From contig JAGLDP010000019.1 of assembly GCA_023145515.1 (NCBI GenBank), positions 1-36,675 on the forward strand: a stretch of 36,675 nt of DNA, given 5' to 3'. Each line of letters begins with the position of its first letter. Within the stretch, counting starts at the first letter, position 1. The notes below the pieces were generated by a model. That model did not search any database, was not told the DNA's origin, and worked only from the letters and a program-made list of their open reading frames with translations. Positions 9,707-18,537 of the stretch are shown here, one piece after another. A program made the position numbers and the translations under genes. The stretch is from Bacteroidales bacterium. GTDB taxonomy: Bacteria > Bacteroidota > Bacteroidia > Bacteroidales > UBA12481.

Positions 9707-11215
9707 TTAGAATCGGTTCATACTGGTTTTTTTTCCAAATTTCTTCCATCCTGACTCCCCATTTGAAGAAACATCTTGATTAAGAGTGTTTTTCAGGCGC
9801 TTCTGATAATCGACCATAGCTACAATCATGGAAATATCAAGGCAATCACTATCACATTTACGTTTTTCAAAGAGGAACGTATCATTCTTCTCGATGAATC
9901 CTGTATCGTATTTTCCTGATATAAAATCAGGGGTTTCCATGATTTTCTCCAGAAACTTTATTGAGGTTTTAATACCTGTAATTTTGTACTCATAGAGAGC
10001 CCTGCGCATACGTTGGATCGCTTCATCACGATTGTTTCCCCATACTATTAGTTTTGAAATCATGGGATCGTAATATATTGGAATCTCAAATCCTTCATAC
10101 ACATATCCATCTTGTCTGACACCCAAACCAAGAGGTTCGGTTAAGTGTTTGATGACTCCCGGACTGGGCATAAAGTTATTATCGGGATCTTCGGCATATA
10201 TTCTGCATTCGATTGCATGTCCTTTTTGAACAACATCTTCTTGTTTCATGGAGAGCTTTTCGCCCTGAGCAACACGGATTTGTTCCTTCACCAGATCAAT
10301 ACCAATGACTCTTTCAGTTATCGGGTGCTCAACCTGCAGACGGGTATTCATTTCAAGAAAGTAGTAATTCAGGTCATTATCAACGAGAAACTCTATAGTT
10401 CCTGCCCCAACATAATTCACTGATTTAGCTGCTGCAACAGCATATTCTCCCATTTCCTGTCTTATTTTCTCAGTCATCAGAGGAGAAGGAGTTTCTTCCA
10501 CTACTTTTTGATGTCGGCGTTGTACTGAGCATTCTCTTTCGCAGAGATGAATAACATTTCCATGTTGATCGGCCAGTATCTGAAATTCAATATGATGCGG
10601 ATTAGCAATGAATTTTTCTACATAAACTGTTCCATCGCCAAAAGACGCCAGAGCTTCAGATTTTGCTGATCTGAGAGACGACAGAATATCCTTTTCATCC
10701 TTCACAAGACGCATTCCTTTGCCCCCACCACCTGCAGATGCTTTTAGCATCACTGGTAATCCGATTTCAGCAACGGTTTTTAATGCCAGCTCATCAGTGT
10801 TAAGGTCGGTATTTGTTCCGGGTACAACAGGCACTCCTGATTTTATCATAGTTTCCCGGGCAGTAATTTTGTCGCCCATAGTGGCAATTACTTCTTTATC
10901 AGGACCAATGAAGATTATGCCTTCATCTTTGCATCTTTGAGAGAAAGTTGCATTCTCAGACAAAAATCCATAACCGGGGTGAATTGCATCTGCACCTGTT
11001 TTTTTTGCTACCTCAATAATCTTATTCTGATCTAAATAAGATTCTGTTGAAGGAGACGGACCAATGTGATATGCTTCATTGGCGTACCTAACGTGCATCG
11101 AGCTACGGTCGGCATCAGAAAAAACGGCTACCGAATGGATGCCCATTTCCCGGCACGACCGCATTACTCTTACTGCGATCTCTCCCCGGTTAGCTACCAA
11201 TACTTTTTTAATCAT
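9707..11215 (-). CDS. Acyl-CoA carboxylase biotin carboxylase subunit
   Basis: 'MIKKVLVANRGEIAVRVMRSCREMGI', 'IHPGYGFLSENATFSQRC', 'KASAGGGGKGMRLV', 'FLEMNTRLQVEHPITERVIGIDLV'. Confidence 0.97.
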   Translation of the reverse strand: MIKKVLVANRGEIAVRVMRSCREMGIHSVAVFSDADRSSMHVRYANEAYHIGPSPSTESYLDQNKIIEVAKKTGADAIHPGYGFLSENATFSQRCKDEGIIFIGPDKEVIATMGDKITARETMIKSGVPVVPGTNTDLNTDELALKTVAEIGLPVMLKASAGGGGKGMRLVKDEKDILSSLRSAKSEALASFGDGTVYVEKFIANPHHIEFQILADQHGNVIHLCERECSVQRRHQKVVEETPSPLMTEKIRQEMGEYAVAAAKSVNYVGAGTIEFLVDNDLNYYFLEMNTRLQVEHPITERVIGIDLVKEQIRVAQGEKLSMKQEDVVQKGHAIECRIYAEDPDNNFMPSPGVIKHLTEPLGLGVRQDGYVYEGFEIPIYYDPMISKLIVWGNNRDEAIQRMRRALYEYKITGIKTSIKFLEKIMETPDFISGKYDTGFIEKNDTFLFEKRKCDSDCLDISMIVAMVDYQKRLKNTLNQDVSSNGESGWKKFGKKTSMNRF

Positions 11216-11310
11216 ACTTTTATTCAGTTAGTAAAAGGTATAGAAACGGCTAAATATATGAATTTTTACATATATTCGTCTTTCTTCACATTTAATCAAA
11301 ATACCAAACA

Positions 11311-12204
11311 ATGAAAATGATGAAAAAATTCACCACTATTCTGCTTGTTGCAATTGCCTCATTTACAGTGCTTGCAGCTCAAACTAGTTACTCTCCTTAT
11401 TACAAGGTAAGCGAATCTACCATGAGCATTGAAAAGGCAATGGAAAAGGTTGCTACATTGCTCACAGAGAAGGGCTTCGAAGTTATAGGAGTCTATCATC
11501 CTGAAGAAAAATCAACTTTAGGAGTTATTGCCTTTACAAGGGATGATCTTAAAAGTGCTGTGATTCCATTGAGAAAACGTGGAATACATGCAGCTGTGTT
11601 ACGTGTTGGTTTTGTTTCCAAAGCTGGAAAAACAACTATTTCTTTTACTAATCCTGACTACTTCAATTACGCCTATCTTCAGGGTGATGTAGATAAGGTC
11701 AGAAGTCTGAGATCTATTAGCTCACAGGTTAAATCAGTTTTTCGGTCAATGGGTTCACTTCGTGGTTTTGGAGGTAGTTTATCTGCTTCAAAGCTCAAAA
11801 AGTACCGCTATATGGTTGGTATGGAAGGATTCAGAAATCCGGTTGAATTGCAATCCTTTTCTTCTTTCAAGACAGGCGTAGCTAAAATTCAAGCTGATCT
11901 GAAAAGGAAAGAGAATAAGTGTGAGCTTATTTATTCAATTATTGATGAGAAAAATAAGGTTGCCATTTTTGGCGTTGGACTTATGGATAAGGAAAAAGGC
12001 GAGCCACATTTTCTTCCAATTATAGGTGAAGATCATGTAGCAGGACTTCCATACGAGATAGTTCTTCAAGGAAAAGATGCAACAATGTTACACGGACGTT
12101 TCAGAATTGCCCTTCACTGGCCAGAGTTGACCATGGGAACATTCTCTAAAATCATGTCAACACCTGGAGCTATCAAGGATTTTATGCAGGCTTTAACTGA
12201 ATAG
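11311..12204 (+). CDS. Secreted DUF302-like domain protein
   Basis: Signal peptide (MKMMKKFTTILLVAIASFTVLAAQ); N-terminal 'SIEKAMEKVATLLTEKGFEVIGVY...AAVLRVGFVSKAGKTTISFTNPDYF' resembles DUF302. Start may be 11317. Confidence 0.55.
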   Translation: MKMMKKFTTILLVAIASFTVLAAQTSYSPYYKVSESTMSIEKAMEKVATLLTEKGFEVIGVYHPEEKSTLGVIAFTRDDLKSAVIPLRKRGIHAAVLRVGFVSKAGKTTISFTNPDYFNYAYLQGDVDKVRSLRSISSQVKSVFRSMGSLRGFGGSLSASKLKKYRYMVGMEGFRNPVELQSFSSFKTGVAKIQADLKRKENKCELIYSIIDEKNKVAIFGVGLMDKEKGEPHFLPIIGEDHVAGLPYEIVLQGKDATMLHGRFRIALHWPELTMGTFSKIMSTPGAIKDFMQALTE

Positions 12205-12213
12205 TTGCCACCA

Positions 12214-15200
12214 ATGAAATACTTACTTGCTTTTCTGGCAGGGTTGTTCCTGATTTCAGTTACTCTGATATCTCAGGAGAGAACCTATACCCGGGAGTTT
12301 AACTCGTGGTATGAAAATGAAAATCTTGATCGGGTGGCTTTTCCCATTGGAGGGATTGGTGCCGGAATGTTCTGTCTTGAAGGCTCAGGTGCCTGGTCGC
12401 ATTTCTCTGTAAGAAACACACCTGATGTATTTAATGAACCTATGTGTTTTGCTGCCCTGCATATCAAAGGGGTGGAAAATGGCTCTAAGGTTCTACAAGG
12501 ACCAGTACCCACATGGAAAATTTTTGGTCCGCCTGGTACCGGTAATGGAAAAGGCGACAGATCCTATGGCTTGCCAAGATTTGATGAGGCCAGGTTTTTG
12601 GCTCGATTCCCTTTTGCTGAGATAGAATTGATAGATGAAGATATTCCTCTGGATGTTAAGATGACAGGATGGAGTCCGTTTACTCCCGGAGATGAGGATA
12701 ATTCAAGTTTGCCGGTCGGATCTGTTGAGTATAGCTTTCACAATTCGAGTGATCAGGTTGTAGACGCAGTTTTTAGCTGGAATACCAAGCAGATTATCAG
12801 GATAGATAATGATAATGAGATTCAGCCTTTTCGTAATGGATTAAAACTATACCAGGCTGGATCTGAAGATCATCCTGAAAACGAAGCATGGTTTGCTGTT
12901 TGGGTTGATGATCCAGCTACAAGCGTCGACCATTGCTGGTTTAGGGGAGATTGGTTTGATGCCCTTACGATGGTATGGAAGCAGGTTGAGTCAGGAGAAT
13001 TGATCAGGAATGAGCCAAAAGGTAAGAATCCACCCGGAGCATCGTTCTTTGTACCTGTTCGCCTTGAGCCCGGAGAAACCCGGGTGATACCCCTGAAGTT
13101 TTGCTGGTATGTGCCAGAAACACAAATGACGGTTGGTGCTGCTGCCCCGCAATCTGGTCCGGCTTTTACAAAAAAGCCATCCTTGGGAGCTACTCCAAAT
13201 CAATCAAATGTTTCAGGATTCGAAGGAAAAGGATTGGTTAATACTTTTGATCCTTATGGTGATGGACAAACAGGAGTGCTTACCTCTTCAGAGTTTACTA
13301 TTGAAAAGGATCTTATTCGTTTCCTGATTGGAGGAGGTGCACAAGAAGGACAAACTTGTGTGAATTTACTTATTGATGAGACTGTTGCTTTTACTGCTGC
13401 TGGTAAGAATGTGGAAACTCTCGATTGGCATGAATGGGATGTATCTAAGCTCCAGGGCCGAAAGGCAAGGATTCAGATTGTTGACAGGGCTACCGGGGGA
13501 TGGGGACACATTAATGTTGATCATCTGACCATGGTAAATAAGGCTCAAGGCTCAGGGCTCAAGGCTCAAGGCACAGGGCTCAAGAATGAAGGTATTATTA
13601 TTGCGGATTTTGAGGGGGGTGACTATTCTGGATGGGAGCTAACTGAAGTGCCTTTGGCTGAAGAAGCTTGTTGTGAGGATGGTGAGGAATGTTGTGATGA
13701 TAGTCCTTATTATAAGTCGTGGTATTCGGGTAGATTTAAATCTATTGATGAAGTGGCTAAGTACTGGAATATCCATTATGATGATTTGCGTAGAACCTCT
13801 ATGCTTTTCAGGGAGTCTTTTTATGCCAGCACTCTGCCACCAGAGGTGATTGAAGCTGTGGCTGCCAACCTATCTATTCTTAAGTCTCCAACCGTATTGC
13901 GACAGACAGACGGAAAAATGTGGGCCTGGGAAGGTTGCAGTGATAACTCTGGTTGCTGCTCTGGAAGTTGTACTCATGTTTGGAACTATGCTCAGGCTAT
14001 TTGTCATCTGTTTCCAGCATTGGAAAGAAGTCTCAGAGAAACAGAATTTTATGTGAGTCAGGATGAGCGTGGACACCAGACTTTCAGATCAAGGTTGCCC
14101 ATATCTCCTGTTGCTCATAATTATCATGCTGCCTCTGATGGCCAGCTAGGTGGAATAATGAAAGTGCATCGTGAGTGGCGAATAAGCGGAGATACAGAAT
14201 GGTTGAAAAGCATTTTCTTCTCTGTTAAGCAGAGTCTGGATTATTGTATGAGTGCCTGGGATCCTGATCAAATCGGAATTTTGGTAGAGCCTCACCATAA
14301 TACTTATGATATTGAATTTTGGGGACCAGATGGAATGTGTGGTAGCTTTTATCTTGGTGCTCTAACTGCTTTTGTTGAGATGAGCAAGGCTTTGGATCAA
14401 CCCATTCAACCCTATCAGGATATTCTTATGAAGGGTAAGAAATTTATGGAAACAGAGCTTTTTGATGGCGAATACTATATTCAAAAAATTCAATGGGAAG
14501 GACTGAGAGCGACATCTCCAACTGAGTTGGATGATGATCAGAAAAGTAGGATCCCTGCCGAAGAAGTTAATCGCCTCTTGAGTGAAGGTCCTAAGTATCA
14601 ATATGGTACAGGATGTCTTTCTGATGGTATTTTGGGAATGTGGATGGCTACCGTATGTGGACTGGATGAAGTGCTTGACAATCAACAGGTGACTTCTCAT
14701 CTGACAGCGATACATCAGAATAATTTGAAATGGGATTTACGCGATCATGCAAACCCTCAGCGACCTACATTCGCATGTGGTGATGATGCAGGCTTATTAC
14801 TTTGCTCATGGCCTAAAGGGGGTGCTCTAAGTCTGCCCTTTGTTTATAGTAATGAGGTTTGGACAGGCATAGAATATCAGGTGGCAAGCCATTTGTTGTT
14901 CAAAGGCGAAATAGAAAAAGGCCTCGATATCGTCAGAGCTTGTCGTGGTCGGTACGATGGTGTTATCCGTAATCCTTTTGATGAGTATGAGTGCGGACAT
15001 TGGTATGCAAGGGCAATGGCCAGTTACGGACTGATTGAAGGACTTACAGGAATCAGGTTTGATGCTGTGGATGGAACGCTATATATTCAATCAAGAATCG
15101 GCGATGATTTTGTAAGTTTTCTCTCCACTGAAACTGGTTTTGCAAACGTAGGACTCAAAGATGGGAAGCCATTTATTGATGTGAAGTGGGGAAGTATTCC

Positions 15201-15225
15201 GGTGAAGAAGATAGTGAATCGGTGA
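12214..15225 (+). CDS. Glycoside hydrolase family 116 (GBA2-like) with inserted beta-sandwich-like domain, secreted
   Basis: 'RVAFPIGGIGAGMFCLEGSGAWSHFSVRN' (GBA2 N-domain), 'SGRFKSIDEVAKYWN', 'STLPPEVIEAVAANLSILKSPTVLRQTDGKMWAWEGC..GCCSGSCTHVWNYAQA', 'EPHHNTYDIEFWGPDGMCGSFYLGAL' (GH116 catalytic). The ATG at 12214 begins a signal peptide; the 12205 TTG start in the track is less likely. Confidence 0.9.
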   Translation: MKYLLAFLAGLFLISVTLISQERTYTREFNSWYENENLDRVAFPIGGIGAGMFCLEGSGAWSHFSVRNTPDVFNEPMCFAALHIKGVENGSKVLQGPVPTWKIFGPPGTGNGKGDRSYGLPRFDEARFLARFPFAEIELIDEDIPLDVKMTGWSPFTPGDEDNSSLPVGSVEYSFHNSSDQVVDAVFSWNTKQIIRIDNDNEIQPFRNGLKLYQAGSEDHPENEAWFAVWVDDPATSVDHCWFRGDWFDALTMVWKQVESGELIRNEPKGKNPPGASFFVPVRLEPGETRVIPLKFCWYVPETQMTVGAAAPQSGPAFTKKPSLGATPNQSNVSGFEGKGLVNTFDPYGDGQTGVLTSSEFTIEKDLIRFLIGGGAQEGQTCVNLLIDETVAFTAAGKNVETLDWHEWDVSKLQGRKARIQIVDRATGGWGHINVDHLTMVNKAQGSGLKAQGTGLKNEGIIIADFEGGDYSGWELTEVPLAEEACCEDGEECCDDSPYYKSWYSGRFKSIDEVAKYWNIHYDDLRRTSMLFRESFYASTLPPEVIEAVAANLSILKSPTVLRQTDGKMWAWEGCSDNSGCCSGSCTHVWNYAQAICHLFPALERSLRETEFYVSQDERGHQTFRSRLPISPVAHNYHAASDGQLGGIMKVHREWRISGDTEWLKSIFFSVKQSLDYCMSAWDPDQIGILVEPHHNTYDIEFWGPDGMCGSFYLGALTAFVEMSKALDQPIQPYQDILMKGKKFMETELFDGEYYIQKIQWEGLRATSPTELDDDQKSRIPAEEVNRLLSEGPKYQYGTGCLSDGILGMWMATVCGLDEVLDNQQVTSHLTAIHQNNLKWDLRDHANPQRPTFACGDDAGLLLCSWPKGGALSLPFVYSNEVWTGIEYQVASHLLFKGEIEKGLDIVRACRGRYDGVIRNPFDEYECGHWYARAMASYGLIEGLTGIRFDAVDGTLYIQSRIGDDFVSFLSTETGFANVGLKDGKPFIDVKWGSIPVKKIVNR
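13540..13581 (+). repeat. Two in-frame copies of a 21-bp direct repeat inside the GH116 CDS
   Basis: AAGGCTCAAGGCTCAGGGCTC followed by AAGGCTCAAGGCACAGGGCTC (one mismatch); encodes KAQGSGL-KAQGTGL. Confidence 0.95.
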
Positions 15226-15244
15226 TTCAGTGATTCAGTGATTG
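15213..15244. repeat. 8-bp periodic repeat (AGTGAATC/GGTGATTC/AGTGATTC/AGTGATTG), reverse orientation of the 1010-1081 family
   Basis: Direct reading in 8-bp steps; contains the GH116 stop codon TGA at 15223-15225. Confidence 0.85.
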
Positions 15245-15414
15245 GTTGGCTTGGTTAATTGGGAGGAGGAGGCTTCATTCAATACTTAATCCTATTTCCT
15301 AGCCTTAAGTTCTATTTTCTTGCATTCTCATTTCACTTTTTTTGTACCAGTAATTTGGTTTTTCACAAATTGAGGTCTACATTTATGTGTTTATTTAACA
15401 CTTAATTATTGTTT

Positions 15415-17316
15415 ATGAAAAAAATTACACTACTTCTACTTGCTATTGGTATGTTCTCTTTTACCAGTAGTTTTGCACAAACCAAAAGCCTGAAGGGTAA
15501 TGGTGAGGTGTTTTATTCCACAACGTTTGACTGGGGGAATCCTGCTGATGAAAAGGGATGGACAGCTCCAGATGGATTTTATTTTGAAGATCCAGATGAC
15601 ACTGGATTCAATTGGCATTGGTATCCTAATGATAGTTTGCATGCTCAGTACGTTAATGAACCCCCCATGGGATCAAGTTCACCTAAAGACGGACACCTTG
15701 CTTTAGAGCTAAACCTCTATAATAATTTCTCTGATGCAAGAATTGATGTGAATAATGCTGTTGTATTTCCAACATTTGATTGTAGTGAACATAGCTCTGT
15801 TATCGTGAGATATGAAACGCAATTTATGTCCTACTCTACAACAGCGGGTATGGAAATGATGATCTCAAATGATGCAGGAGTTCACTGGGCAACATATAAT
15901 GTTGGATTTGGTGGCGGACATAAAGCACGTCCAAATGGTGCTGCTGCAGGTACTGTTGCTATTTTTGAGGCCAATATCTCTGATGTTGCAGCAGGAATGC
16001 CTGAGGTTATTATCAAAATCAATTGGTCATTAACCAGTCTTTATTTTTGGCTAATTGATGATTTCCAATTGCTTGAAGCCTGGGATAATGACTTGCAGAT
16101 GAAATATTTTACCGTAGAATGGGACGATGGTGATGTTGGAACTGTTGAAAGCTATACCCATAACTTACCAATTACTCAAATAGGTGGAGCTCTAACTAAT
16201 TTTGAATCAGCAGTAGTTAATTTTGGTGAAGTGGATCAATGGGGTACTCACCTTAATGTTGATATCAGTAAAAATAATCAGAGTATTTGGAACAATTCAA
16301 CTGAACCAATTGCTTTAGATGTTCTATCGATAGATACAGCCATTGTAGCTGAATCGTTTACACCGACGGAATTTGGGCATTACAAAATCACTTATGATTT
16401 CGCGTCGGAAGAGGATGAACAGACACCTGAAAATGATATCGCTGAAGCATTCTTTAATGTTACAGACTCTCTTTATTCACGTTGTGATGATACCGCAGAG
16501 GAATCCTTCGTTTGGGGACTTGACGCTTATGGTGATGAAGGTATGCCAAATGAGCAACATTTTGTTGGCTCCATATTCCCAATATACGGGGATACCGAGA
16601 TAGATGCTATTTCAGCATTTGTTACTGGTGGACTAGCCGATGGGGAGATTGAATTTAGAATGGCATTGTATGTTTTACCACCTCCAGAAGATGAAGATCA
16701 AACACCACTTGAATGGTTAACTTCTGAGGTTGTTGTACTTGATTCAGCTATGTTTAATACCTGGGTAACTTTGCCTCTGGAAAAGGATGGTGAATCTGAA
16801 TTTCTATTAGAAGGAGACATGTGTTATGCTGGTGTGGAATACTGGAACTGGCATACTGAAAATATTCCTTATAAGAGATATCAGAACTTTGCAATAGGTG
16901 CTGACACAGGAATAGAAGTGAATGATCCTGTTTCTATTGTTAGAGGTGCTCCTGAGAATGATTTCGGACAGGGAATCACACAGGGCAGAAAATTAATGGT
17001 TCGTATGCTTCTTAATGATCATTCAAACATCATTGATGGGGTTGACCTAAGCGGAGCAGCAAGTATGCTTGAGCAAAACTATCCTAATCCATTTGTTGGA
17101 GTTACTAATATCAGCTATGAATTATCGCAATCTAATGACGTTAGTATTGAGATTTCAGATATATCTGGAAGAATTGTCATGATTCTTAATGAAGGCAACA
17201 AACCTGCAGGTGCTCATGCAATTACAATTAGTGCCGACAATCTTGAATCAGGGATTTATTTCTACACTCTGAAGGCCGGGCAATTTACTGAAACTAAGCG
17301 AATGGTGATAAACTAA
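15415..17316 (+). CDS. Secreted T9SS type A sorting domain protein (paralog A)
   Basis: Signal peptide MKKITLLLLAIGMFSFTSSFAQ; C-terminal 'LEQNYPNPFVGVTNISYELSQ...SGIYFYTLKAGQFTETKRMVIN' typical of T9SS cargo. ORF track start is 15409; ATG at 15415 is equally plausible. Confidence 0.88.
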   Translation: MKKITLLLLAIGMFSFTSSFAQTKSLKGNGEVFYSTTFDWGNPADEKGWTAPDGFYFEDPDDTGFNWHWYPNDSLHAQYVNEPPMGSSSPKDGHLALELNLYNNFSDARIDVNNAVVFPTFDCSEHSSVIVRYETQFMSYSTTAGMEMMISNDAGVHWATYNVGFGGGHKARPNGAAAGTVAIFEANISDVAAGMPEVIIKINWSLTSLYFWLIDDFQLLEAWDNDLQMKYFTVEWDDGDVGTVESYTHNLPITQIGGALTNFESAVVNFGEVDQWGTHLNVDISKNNQSIWNNSTEPIALDVLSIDTAIVAESFTPTEFGHYKITYDFASEEDEQTPENDIAEAFFNVTDSLYSRCDDTAEESFVWGLDAYGDEGMPNEQHFVGSIFPIYGDTEIDAISAFVTGGLADGEIEFRMALYVLPPPEDEDQTPLEWLTSEVVVLDSAMFNTWVTLPLEKDGESEFLLEGDMCYAGVEYWNWHTENIPYKRYQNFAIGADTGIEVNDPVSIVRGAPENDFGQGITQGRKLMVRMLLNDHSNIIDGVDLSGAASMLEQNYPNPFVGVTNISYELSQSNDVSIEISDISGRIVMILNEGNKPAGAHAITISADNLESGIYFYTLKAGQFTETKRMVIN

Positions 17317-17338
17317 CGCTTTAAAAAAAAATAGAATT

Positions 17339-17369
17339 AAAAAGCCTTGCCTTGCAGGGCTTTTTTTTT
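17339..17369 (+). terminator. Intrinsic terminator of paralog A
   Basis: AAAAAGCCTTGC-CTT-GCAGGGCTTTTTTTTT hairpin (one G-U pair) with T-run. Confidence 0.9.
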
Positions 17370-17411
17370 CTGTTTATTGTAGTTTAAATCGACTGTTCGA
17401 CTATCAGTTTC

Positions 17412-17443
17412 GGTGATTCAGTGATTCGGTGATTCAGTTATTG
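17412..17443. repeat. Four 8-bp repeat units (GGTGATTC/AGTGATTC/GGTGATTC/AGTTATTG)
   Basis: Direct reading; the last unit contains the minus-strand stop codon (TTA on + at 17438-17440) of the PLP-enzyme gene. Confidence 0.9.
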
Positions 17444-18421
17444 GAAGAGGGCTATTGTTCCTCCTGTGTGCCAGAATAGTACTTTGTCTGTTGGTTTGAA
17501 GAATCCTTTTTCAATGTAAGCCAATAGTCCTGATACAGCTTTGGCACTATAGGTTTGGTCTAATAGGATTCCGGCTTTTTCTGCAAACAGTTTTTCTGCA
17601 ATTAGAGAAGCTTTTGTGGGAACTCCATAAGCTGTTCCCATATAATCAGTTTCAACCTGGATGTCATCATCATTGATAGTAAAAGGCAATTGGAGCTTAT
17701 TGATAATTGGATCAGCAGCAAGGTGGACAGATGCACTTAACTCCTCTGGCGTGCTGTCGGCACTCATTCCAATGATTTTAGCATTCAATCCAAAAAGCTT
17801 TTTTCCCAGAATCAATCCGGCTTGAGTCCCTCCTGATGAGCTGGCATGCAGAATGTAATCAAACGATAATCCTAATTCTTCTTCTTGTACTTTTATTTCC
17901 TGAGCAGCCTTGATAAAGCCCAGGGTTCCGAATTCATCAGATGCCCCCAGGGGAACAATAAGAGGCTTTTTCCCTTCTGCGATTAAAGCATTTGCAAGCT
18001 CCTCCATTTTTGGAATCCTGTCTGTTCGCGTAGGTACAGCATGGATTGTCACTCCTAGCTTTTTGTTAATAAGGTAATTGCCTCTTGCTTGCTCAGGCGT
18101 CTCCCCATTAAGCACAAGAATTACATCAAAACCTTCTTGTCTGGCTACCTGGGCAGTGGTGCGGGCATGATTTGATTGCATCCCTCCCGTGGTTATCAGG
18201 GTATCTACGCCTTGTCTTCTGGCTTCGGCAAAAGTATACTCTAGTTTCCTGAGCTTATTTCCCCAAACAAGTGGTCCGATATAATCGTCTCTCTTGATAA
18301 ATACTCCGGGGCTGGAAGAGGATTTGTTATACAGAAACTTAAGCTCCTGAATAGGTGTATTTAGTGGGGCCAAGGATAATCTGGGAAGTAGATCAAACAG
18401 CTTCTGACTTTTCTCAATCAT
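17438..18421 (-). CDS. PLP-dependent D-cysteine desulfhydrase / ACC deaminase-like protein
   Basis: 'LPRLSLAPLNTPIQEL...GVFIKRDDYIGPLVWGNKLRKLEYTFAEARRQGVDTLITTGGMQSNHARTTAQVA', 'HASSSGGTQAGLILG', 'FWHTGGTIALF'. Confidence 0.92.
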   Translation of the reverse strand: MIEKSQKLFDLLPRLSLAPLNTPIQELKFLYNKSSSSPGVFIKRDDYIGPLVWGNKLRKLEYTFAEARRQGVDTLITTGGMQSNHARTTAQVARQEGFDVILVLNGETPEQARGNYLINKKLGVTIHAVPTRTDRIPKMEELANALIAEGKKPLIVPLGASDEFGTLGFIKAAQEIKVQEEELGLSFDYILHASSSGGTQAGLILGKKLFGLNAKIIGMSADSTPEELSASVHLAADPIINKLQLPFTINDDDIQVETDYMGTAYGVPTKASLIAEKLFAEKAGILLDQTYSAKAVSGLLAYIEKGFFKPTDKVLFWHTGGTIALFQ

Positions 18422-18537
18422 CCCTAAATATACAACTTCTTGTTTTCATAGTCAGATGCTAATCTCACAGGTAATTTGTTTTTACGCAATTTGTCAATTA
18501 CATTTAGCAGCTGTTTATTTAATTAATCTTTTAACCT

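Noticed and set aside
9186-9749. BCCP starting at 9749
   Set aside because: Would overlap the biotin carboxylase by 43 bp; an internal ATG at 9695 fits better with the expected N-terminus.
14362-14715. 117-aa minus-strand ORF
   Set aside because: Antisense shadow ORF within the GH116 catalytic domain.
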